Shown here piece by piece: positions 29,778 through 36,702 of a stretch of DNA of 36,702 bases. A program made the position numbers and the translations under genes. Origin of the DNA: Bacteroidales bacterium (GTDB lineage Bacteria > Bacteroidota > Bacteroidia > Bacteroidales > WCHB1-69); contig JAISUP010000015.1 in assembly GCA_031272025.1 (NCBI GenBank), positions 1-36,702 on the forward strand. The letters run 5' to 3'. Position 1 is the stretch's first letter; each line of letters begins with the position of its first letter. The notes under the pieces were generated by a model. The model had not been told where the DNA came from. It saw only the letters and a list, made by a program, of their open reading frames with translations, and made no database searches.

Positions 29778-31457
29778 ATGGCAGCAGACGACAAGAAGAT
29801 TATTTTTTCGATGGTCAACGTGAGTAAAATTTATCCACCTCAAAAACAGGTGCTTAAAAACATTTACCTGTCTTTTTTTTATGGGGCAAAAATAGGTGTT
29901 TTAGGACTAAACGGGGCGGGCAAATCTTCGTTATTGAAGATCATCGCGGGGTTAGATAAATCCTATCAGGGAGAAGTGGTTTTTGCTCCGGGTTATAGCG
30001 TGGGCTATTTGCCACAAGAGCCACAATTAGATAATCACCTGACCGTGAAAGACATCGTGATGGAAGGAATGAAAGAAGTTGCAGACGTTTTGAAAGAGTA
30101 TGAAGCCGTGAATCTGCAATTTATGGAGCCAATGAGCGATGAAGCGATGACCAAACTCATTGAACGACAAGGGGAATTGACCGAATGGATAGAGCAACAC
30201 GATGGGTGGGAGTTGGACAACAAACTCGACAGGGCTATGGAGGCATTGCGCTGTCCCGAAGGCGACACCCCCGTGAAAAACTTGTCAGGGGGCGAACGCA
30301 GGCGAGTTGCCTTATGCCGGTTGCTCTTATCGGAACCCGATATTCTCCTATTGGACGAGCCCACCAACCACTTGGATGCCGAATCCGTGCAATGGCTTGA
30401 AATGCACTTGCAACAGTATAAGGGAACCGTGATTGCCGTTACACATGACCGCTATTTTTTAGATAACGTTGCAGGATGGATTCTCGAACTTGACCGTGGC
30501 GAGGGTATCCCTTGGCAAGGAAATTACAGTTCGTGGCTCGAACAAAAAAGCAAACGTCTCGCGCAAGAAGAAAAGCAAGAAAGCAAACGTCTGAAAACCC
30601 TTGAGAGGGAATTAGAATGGATACACATGTCCCCGAAAGCCCGTCAAGCAAAAGGAAAAGCCCGCCTCAACGCGTATGACAAACTACTCAACGAAGACGT
30701 GAAACAAAAAGAAGAAATTTTGCAAATATATATCCCCAATGGTCCCCGATTGGGCGACAAAGTCATTGAAGCATCCGCGGTTTCGAAAGCCTTTGGAGAT
30801 AAATTACTCTTTGAAAATTTAAATTTTAGCCTTCCCCCTAATGGCATCGTGGGGGTCATAGGTCCTAACGGGGCAGGCAAAACTACACTTTTTCGACTTA
30901 TCATGGGATTAGAAAAACCCGATACCGGCAGTTTTTTCGTGGGCGATACCGTGAAAATAGGATATATAGACCAACAACACACCGACATTGATCCCGATAA
31001 AACCGTGTGGGAGATCATCTCCGGTGGCGATGAACAAATGATGCTGGGCAACCGTCTCACGCATTCGCGGGCATACGTGTCCCGGTTCAATTTCGGGGGC
31101 ACTGATCAGAATAAAAAAGCCGGGGTACTATCCGGCGGTGAGCGCAACCGCTTACACCTCGCCCTTGCCCTTAAATCAGAAGCCAATGTCTTACTACTCG
31201 ACGAACCTACCAACGACATCGACGTGAACACGCTCAGGGCTTTAGAGGAAGGATTAGACCATTTCGCGGGCTGCGCCGTAGTTATATCGCACGACCGTTG
31301 GTTTCTCGACCGCATTTGTACACATATCCTTGCTTTTGAAGGCAACTCCAATGTCTATTTCTTCGAAGGAACTTATAGCGAGTACGAAGAAAACCGAAAA
31401 AAAAGATTGGGAAATGATATCCCCAAGAGAATCAGGTATAAGAAACTCGTGAAATGA
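29778..31457 (+). CDS. ettA: ABC-F energy-dependent translational throttle protein
   Basis: 559 aa; IFSMVNVSKIYPPQKQVLKNIYLSFFYGAKIGVLGLNGAGKSSLL, two ABC domains, LSGGERRRVALCRLLL. Confidence 0.94.
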   Translation: MAADDKKIIFSMVNVSKIYPPQKQVLKNIYLSFFYGAKIGVLGLNGAGKSSLLKIIAGLDKSYQGEVVFAPGYSVGYLPQEPQLDNHLTVKDIVMEGMKEVADVLKEYEAVNLQFMEPMSDEAMTKLIERQGELTEWIEQHDGWELDNKLDRAMEALRCPEGDTPVKNLSGGERRRVALCRLLLSEPDILLLDEPTNHLDAESVQWLEMHLQQYKGTVIAVTHDRYFLDNVAGWILELDRGEGIPWQGNYSSWLEQKSKRLAQEEKQESKRLKTLERELEWIHMSPKARQAKGKARLNAYDKLLNEDVKQKEEILQIYIPNGPRLGDKVIEASAVSKAFGDKLLFENLNFSLPPNGIVGVIGPNGAGKTTLFRLIMGLEKPDTGSFFVGDTVKIGYIDQQHTDIDPDKTVWEIISGGDEQMMLGNRLTHSRAYVSRFNFGGTDQNKKAGVLSGGERNRLHLALALKSEANVLLLDEPTNDIDVNTLRALEEGLDHFAGCAVVISHDRWFLDRICTHILAFEGNSNVYFFEGTYSEYEENRKKRLGNDIPKRIRYKKLVK

Positions 31458-32590
31458 AATATTTTATTATTGCCGGAGAAGCCTCCGGGGACATGCACGC
31501 GGCAAAATTAATACAAGCCATCAAGGTCCAACAACCCGAAGCCATTTTTGAAGGTTGGGGCGGCAACCGCATGGAAAACGCCGGCTGTAAAGTGCTTAAA
31601 CATTACAAGCAATTGGCATTCTTGGGATTTTGGGAGGTTTTTACCCACCTGCGCACGATTATCGGTTTTTTAAAAGAGTGCAAAAAAAACATAAAAGCAT
31701 ATCACCCTGATATACTCATCACCGTAGACTACCCCGGTTTTAATTTGCGTATGGCTAAATTTGCAAAAAAACGAGGCATCAAAACTGTCCATTACGTGTC
31801 GCCACAAGTGTGGGCGTGGAAAAAAGGAAGAATAAAGCACATCAAAAAATACATAGATACCCTGCTCGCGATATTGCCCTTTGAAAAGGCTTTCTACGCC
31901 CGTTACAACTACCCCGTGCATTATGTAGGGCACCCCGTTTTAGACGAGTTAGCACGCTTTAATCCCGAAGACAAGCAAGTAAGCGACTTTCGTACCCGTT
32001 ACGGGTTAAAACAGGATAGACCTGTGGTTGCCATAATCCCGGGTAGCAGGGAACAAGAAATAAAATACATGCTACCCGTGCTCGTGCGAACCGCGAAACA
32101 ATTCCCTGATGTGCAATTTTTAGTCTCTGCCGTTCCTTGGCTTCCTGCTAAACTCTACCAAAAATGGACCGGCGATATACCCTTGGTAACCGAAGGTATG
32201 TACCCTTTGCTCTATCATGCCGATGCCGCGTTGGTAACCTCCGGCACCGCATCCTTGGAAACCGCCCTGATGAACGTCCCGCAAGTCGTGGGTTACAAAG
32301 GCAGTTGGCTCTCCTATCGCATCGCCCGTTGGTTAGTGAAAGACTTAAAATATATATCATTGGCAAATATAATCTTAGACAAACCCGTCTTTCGCGAATG
32401 GATACAAAACAACTGCTCGTCAACCCAACTAACAAATGAATTGAAAAAACTATTATATGACAAACAAATCATAGAAACTATGAAAAACGACTACCTGCAA
32501 TTGCACGAAATACTGGGTAACGGCAGTGCCTCAGAACGGGCAGCACAAATCGTGATAAAACTAAATTTGAAAGCGGCTGTCTCAAAGTAG
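31454..32590 (+). CDS. lpxB: Lipid-A-disaccharide synthase
   Basis: MKYFIIAGEASGDMHAAKLIQAI, GFWEV, YYVSPQVWAWKKGR-type motif, LPFEKAFYARY, VGHPVLDEL; ATGA overlap with ettA. Confidence 0.95.
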   Translation: MKYFIIAGEASGDMHAAKLIQAIKVQQPEAIFEGWGGNRMENAGCKVLKHYKQLAFLGFWEVFTHLRTIIGFLKECKKNIKAYHPDILITVDYPGFNLRMAKFAKKRGIKTVHYVSPQVWAWKKGRIKHIKKYIDTLLAILPFEKAFYARYNYPVHYVGHPVLDELARFNPEDKQVSDFRTRYGLKQDRPVVAIIPGSREQEIKYMLPVLVRTAKQFPDVQFLVSAVPWLPAKLYQKWTGDIPLVTEGMYPLLYHADAALVTSGTASLETALMNVPQVVGYKGSWLSYRIARWLVKDLKYISLANIILDKPVFREWIQNNCSSTQLTNELKKLLYDKQIIETMKNDYLQLHEILGNGSASERAAQIVIKLNLKAAVSK

Positions 32591-32753
32591 AAAAGCTGCA
32601 TCATTCCCGCGAAAGCGGGAATCCCCTTCTAATCGTTAAAGATTAATATACAATCATTTAGTATTTGACGGTTTTCGGGAGATGGCGGAGAGATCCCGTG
32701 TCGCGGCACGGGACGCCATGACGGGCTTTTGAGACAGACTCTTAATAAAGTTC

Positions 32754-32916
32754 TGTCCCGTTAGGGACATTATGTTGGTAGAAATGTGTTTCTTTTACCC
32801 TTCTTGCCGTCCCTATCGGGACGGAATGTGTATTTGTTGTTCACATTTTGTCCCTATCGGGACAAGAGGCAGGGGGATATTCATTTTTCTACCAATATTT
32901 TGTCCCTAACGGGACA
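32754..32916. repeat. Nested palindromic MITE/REP-like element with four GTCCCnnnnGGGAC palindromes
   Basis: Palindromes at 32754-32769, 32807-32824, 32848-32865, 32901-32916; outer arms 32754-32786 and 32882-32916 are inverted copies. Confidence 0.85.
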
Positions 32917-33002
32917 TTTCACCCCCAAAGCACAAATCCATCGCCCGACTCTTTGACCAAAATTTTTGGGCTAAATCCGCGGGGGTGTCGTGTTGACGAA
33001 GT

Positions 33003-33040
33003 CATAAAATATGAAACATAAAATATGAAATGCAAAGATA
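33003..33040. repeat. 38-bp direct repeat, downstream copy
   Basis: CATAAAATATGAAACATAAAATATGAAATGCAAAGATA, identical to 34330-34367. Confidence 0.97.
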
Positions 33041-33181
33041 GTGTTTTTTGGTTAAATTTTATTTCAAATTTAATTTTTTTCTTCGCGAGTCTTCGTGTGT
33101 CCTTCGTGTAATCGAAAATTCTTACACTAAGTTCACGAAGAAGACACGAAGTTACACGAAGATGAGGCAGGTTACAAAAGG

Positions 33182-34312
33182 TTATAATCTTTCCAACCAA
33201 AGCGAGAAAAATCGGTCATAGACAAAATATTTCCCGTCTTCGTCTTTCAAAACTAACGATTTGTTTATCAATGCTTTGAGTGCTAATTTTACACTGCTTG
33301 GCGCTGTGAGATTATAGCGTTGCATAAAGCGCGATTCATACGGCTCTGCAACCTTCCCTTCTGCCGCAATCGCCTTTAACAGACGCAGTTGCCCTTTGGT
33401 TATCAATTCGCAATAAGTTTTATAAATGGCATTTTCTTCTTTCAAAAGTTTTTCGATAGTCGTATCCGCATCAATCTGAGCATACTGCTGTTTATTGTCC
33501 GTAAACAACTTATTCAGAATGACTTGAATATACCAAGTATGACCGAACATTTTATTGTAAATATAATCAAATACCTGACTGTCAAAATTTTTGCCGTATT
33601 TTGAGAACAAATTCAAAGCAAAAATCCGATAGGTTTCAATCGGAATTTCTTGCAGGTTCATTATCTGCGAACTGCGATAGAATGGGCGATTCGCGGCAAA
33701 AAACATCGCGGTCATCAGATGCTGTTTGCTGCCGGAAAAAATAAAATGCACATTCGGCAAAAACTGGATATACGAGCGCAACAACGCTTCCGTGCCTTTT
33801 TCGGGATATTCGGTAATCTGCTGAAATTCATCGAAAGCGATAAAAATTTCTTTACCCGACTGTTTCAAATAATCGAAAATTTCTTTTAATGTATTTCGCG
33901 CCTTATCGGGCTGAATATCAAACGAAACGGTTGGCACACCGGATTGTTGGTCAAAACTGAACAGAGGTCGAATACTTTTGAAAAACGCGGTAATGTTACT
34001 TGCAACCTTCTCGGAAAAACTGTCTAACTGCCCCAAAACGCTTTCGCCGAAAAGTGTAACAAAATCCGACAGGTTTTGAGTGGAAAAAATGTCGATGTAG
34101 AAACAGCGGGCAGTTTTATCGTTCTCTTTCAAACGATAAAACACGTTGTGTATCAAGCCGGTTTTGCCGATACGTCTGGGGCTTATCAGCGCTACGTTGC
34201 GTCCGTTTTTCAATGCCGAAATCACGGTTCCCGTTTCAGTTTCGCGGTCGCAAAAGTAGTCGGGACTTTCGTAACCTGCTACCAAAAAAGGATTATCCAA
34301 CAATTTTTCCAT
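33182..34312 (-). CDS. STAND/AAA ATPase (ATPase_2-like)
   Basis: 376 aa; Walker A SPRRIGKTGL, Walker B IFIAFDEFQQI, C-terminal winged-helix-like region. Confidence 0.88.
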   Translation of the reverse strand: MEKLLDNPFLVAGYESPDYFCDRETETGTVISALKNGRNVALISPRRIGKTGLIHNVFYRLKENDKTARCFYIDIFSTQNLSDFVTLFGESVLGQLDSFSEKVASNITAFFKSIRPLFSFDQQSGVPTVSFDIQPDKARNTLKEIFDYLKQSGKEIFIAFDEFQQITEYPEKGTEALLRSYIQFLPNVHFIFSGSKQHLMTAMFFAANRPFYRSSQIMNLQEIPIETYRIFALNLFSKYGKNFDSQVFDYIYNKMFGHTWYIQVILNKLFTDNKQQYAQIDADTTIEKLLKEENAIYKTYCELITKGQLRLLKAIAAEGKVAEPYESRFMQRYNLTAPSSVKLALKALINKSLVLKDEDGKYFVYDRFFSLWLERL

Positions 34313-34329
34313 CTCTATTTTATTTAAAA

Positions 34330-34367
34330 CATAAAATATGAAACATAAAATATGAAATGCAAAGATA
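34330..34367. repeat. 38-bp direct repeat, upstream copy carrying the likely ATPase promoter
   Basis: Identical to 33003-33040; minus strand reads TATCTTTGCA (-7 type) 46 bp upstream of the ATPase start. Confidence 0.95.
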
Positions 34368-34402
34368 CGAAATATTTTTTATTTCGCAAACAATTCTGCA
34401 TT

Positions 34403-34887
34403 TTACTTCCTTTCGGTAATTTCCTTCACCACTTTTGCCGGTCTGCCTGTCGCTATTGTCCACGCCGGAATATCTTTCGTAACCAACGAACCTGCGCCTA
34501 CAATGGCGCCTTCGCCAACAGTTACACCCGGCATAACAATTGTACCCATTCCCAACATACAGCCTTTTTTCAATACAATCGGTTTTCTGTGATACGGTAA
34601 AGATGCTGAATCATCCCCAATATAATAATCCGTTAAGTCGCGTTTATGACATAACAACAAACAGCGATTCGTTATGTGAACGTGGTCTTCCAACTCAATT
34701 AAATCAGTGTTTGTCATATCCACCCAAACTTCGTATCCGATATAACAGTTTTTCCGATTTTCGCCCCCATCCATCGCCAGATAATCGGGCGGATTTTGCG
34801 ATAATTAAGAGGCGACAGAATAACGGAATACATCGAATATTTCAGCAAAAAAGCGTTGCGGATGTGCTTGAATACGGATTTAATCAT
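34403..34887 (-). pseudogene. Hexapeptide-repeat (LbH) acyltransferase, frameshifted
   Basis: MIKSVFKHIRNAFLLKYS..IRPIIWRWMGAKIGK in one frame continues as NCYIGYEVWVDMTNTDLIELEDHVHIT..GEGAIVGAGSLVTKDIPAWTIATGRPAKVV in another; a one-base change in an A-tract restores continuity. Confidence 0.8.
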
Positions 34888-36114
34888 TTTTGCAACAGAT
34901 ACATTACCGTATTCTTTTTCCGAGAAATTTAATCCTAATAATTTCAAAAAGCGGTAAGACACTCTGAAGCCGTAAGCATTCCGTTTCATAACCTTTATCT
35001 TATTGTTTATGCCCTCCACTTTTCCTGTTGATATATGACAGTCGTACCATGCAAGTATCCCCGTTCTGTGAGCCATAATGGTATTTGCCATCTTTATTAA
35101 CAGAGGGACTTTGCTCTCTGTAGCCTGAGCCACCCAGTCAAGAATAACATTCTCGGCCTCCTCCTTGCTGATTTGCATCCATATTTCCTTGAGATGTTCC
35201 TTGAGATAGTATGCTTGCGATAGAGGCCGATTCATTTCCAAGGCATTTTCAAGTCTTGTCTTATACTTCGTGTCATAGATGTCTGTTCCGTTCATAAGTA
35301 AAAGATATCGTGTTCCTTTCAATACCTTACGCTTATTGATGTCCTTTTCCATGTGGTATTGTGCCTTGCGTATAACATCCAGTTTATCGTTCATCAGTTT
35401 TACCACGTGGAAATGGTCAAAAACATGAACGGCATCCGGACAATTCTCATATACGGACGCGATAAAAGCAGCTGACAGATCCGTTGTGATGTATTTGATG
35501 TTGATACCTCTCTTCTTTATCCGCTTCCAGAACTTATTTAAGGCTTCGCAACCTTTTCCATAACCGACGTAGAGAATACGACCGCTCCTTAAATCAACCA
35601 CAATTGTCTTATACACATGCCCTTTCCTAACCGAAAATTCATCTATACCAATGCTTTCAACACCATCTAATGAAGGTGGAGAATAACGATATTCCAGGTA
35701 ATTTGTATGTATCTCTTTAATTGTGTCCCATGAGATTCCCAACAGGTTGGCTGTATCTTTTAGAGTCATGCCCCTGAGAAGTCCGACAACGTATTTCGCA
35801 AAGCGATGGGTATAGCTACGGCTACCTGTGGCAAAGGGGATTGTCTCTTGTTGGTCGTAAGCACACTCTTTGTTCTTGCACTTGTAACGCTGCACTTTCA
35901 TACGAATTATCAACTTTTTGCCACCAATGGGAAGATCGATGAAGTCACGAATGCGATAGCCATTCTTCACCAAATGACGATGACCGCACTGTGGACATAC
36001 TTTCTGGCGCTCTTTTGATTCCACATGCAAGATAATTGTGTTACCTTTGTATTCCTCACGAGTGCATCTGTGGTTATAGAGACCCCATGCATGATATAGA
36101 AAACTGCTGTTCAT
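34714..36114 (-). mobile_element. ISL3-type transposase ORF, probably 3'-truncated, reading into the acyltransferase
   Basis: CPQCGHRHLVKNGYRIRDFIDLPIGGKKLIIRMKVQRYKCKNKECAYDQ zinc ribbon, IGIDEFSVRKGHVYKTIVVDLRSGRIL, KVEGINNKIKVMKRNAYGFR. Confidence 0.9.
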
Positions 36115-36238
36115 TATTGTACATTTGTTTGTGGTTATTCAAATATACAATTTGTTCAGCGGTTTTCTCCTTTTTACATCGTATCACTCGAAATGTCGGA
36201 TGAACCGTTTTCCGAAATAATTTTAGTACCTTTGTCGT

Positions 36239-36313
36239 GTAGCATTTTACTTGATTTTTGTTTGACACCACAAAGTTACTGAAAATCAGCGACTTAACCA
36301 AATAAAATGCTAC
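36239..36313. repeat. 11-bp inverted repeat GTAGCATTTTA...TAAAATGCTAC
   Basis: Perfect arms 36239-36249 and 36303-36313. Confidence 0.75.
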
Positions 36314-36407
36314 TTTTTTTGTTAAAAATCAGCAAGTTAACGAACTTGCGAAAGTTGAATTAATTTATTTTAGAATAGGGAAAAAGTATGACTGATAAGG
36401 TTATTTT

Positions 36408-36702
36408 TCAGTCAAATAAGGCTCTTTGCCTGTTTATCAGTTCAATATATTTTTCTTGCAACTCTTTCGTTAAGAACGAATTTTCGATAAAACCAAGCCA
36501 TTTTGGAATGATTCTTTTGTATTTTGCAGAAATATTTTCTGCTACTTTTTTGTCCAAACCCGACTGTACAAAAGCTGTTTCAAAATCCGAGATGCGTAAT
36601 TTCCGCTTTTTGCCGTTCAAAGTCAGCGCAAGTTCTTCGGTATCTTCGGGCATTGCCAAAGCGGTGGAAAGCAGGTCGTAAGCGGGCGTGAGCAGGTATT
36701 GC
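36408..36702 (-). CDS. HipA-type kinase, C-terminal part (runs off the window)
   Basis: Frame open to the window edge: QYLLTPAYDLLSTALAMPEDTEELALTLNGKKRKL is a HipA_C signature. Confidence 0.88.
   Translation of the reverse strand, partial: QYLLTPAYDLLSTALAMPEDTEELALTLNGKKRKLRISDFETAFVQSGLDKKVAENISAKYKRIIPKWLGFIENSFLTKELQEKYIELINRQRALFD

Noticed and set aside
32754-32916. Short CRISPR made of GTCCCTATCGGGAC repeats
   Set aside because: Palindromes differ in core, are irregularly spaced, and are arranged as nested inverted copies.
32919-33200. 93-aa minus ORF
   Set aside because: Spans the palindromic element edge and the 38-bp repeat; no protein-like character.

Overview
A 36.7 kb segment of a Bacteroidota (probably Bacteroidales) chromosome, judged from gene content (LptE, GldA-like ABC ATPase, nqrDE-DUF4492, BatA-like protein, GH97, HYC/CC-type small Cys protein plus TonB receptor) and from many TAnnTTTG-type promoters. 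From 0.5 to 32.6 kb it is mainly housekeeping and metabolic genes. From 32.6 to 36.7 kb it is accessory DNA: a palindromic MITE/REP-like element, a STAND/AAA ATPase gene bracketed by perfect 38-bp direct repeats, a frameshifted hexapeptide acyltransferase, an ISL3-type transposase ORF that reads into it, and the C-terminus of a HipA kinase. Main points for follow-up: (i) an overlapping gene pair encoding a complete m5C DNA methyltransferase and an HhH-GPD/FeS glycosylase that resembles the T/G-mismatch (MIG) type more than MutY, with no endonuclease visible; (ii) by manual scan, strong depletion of GGCC and AGCT and strong enrichment of CGCG/TTCGCG; (iii) the ATPase cassette with duplicated promoter-bearing repeats; (iv) two loci 29 kb apart built from the same shuffled repeat modules, including an 8-bp tandem repeat and a 33-bp tandem repeat; (v) a nested four-palindrome element. 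No CRISPR array, tRNA or rRNA was recognised. All family calls are by reading the translations, and no database search was run.
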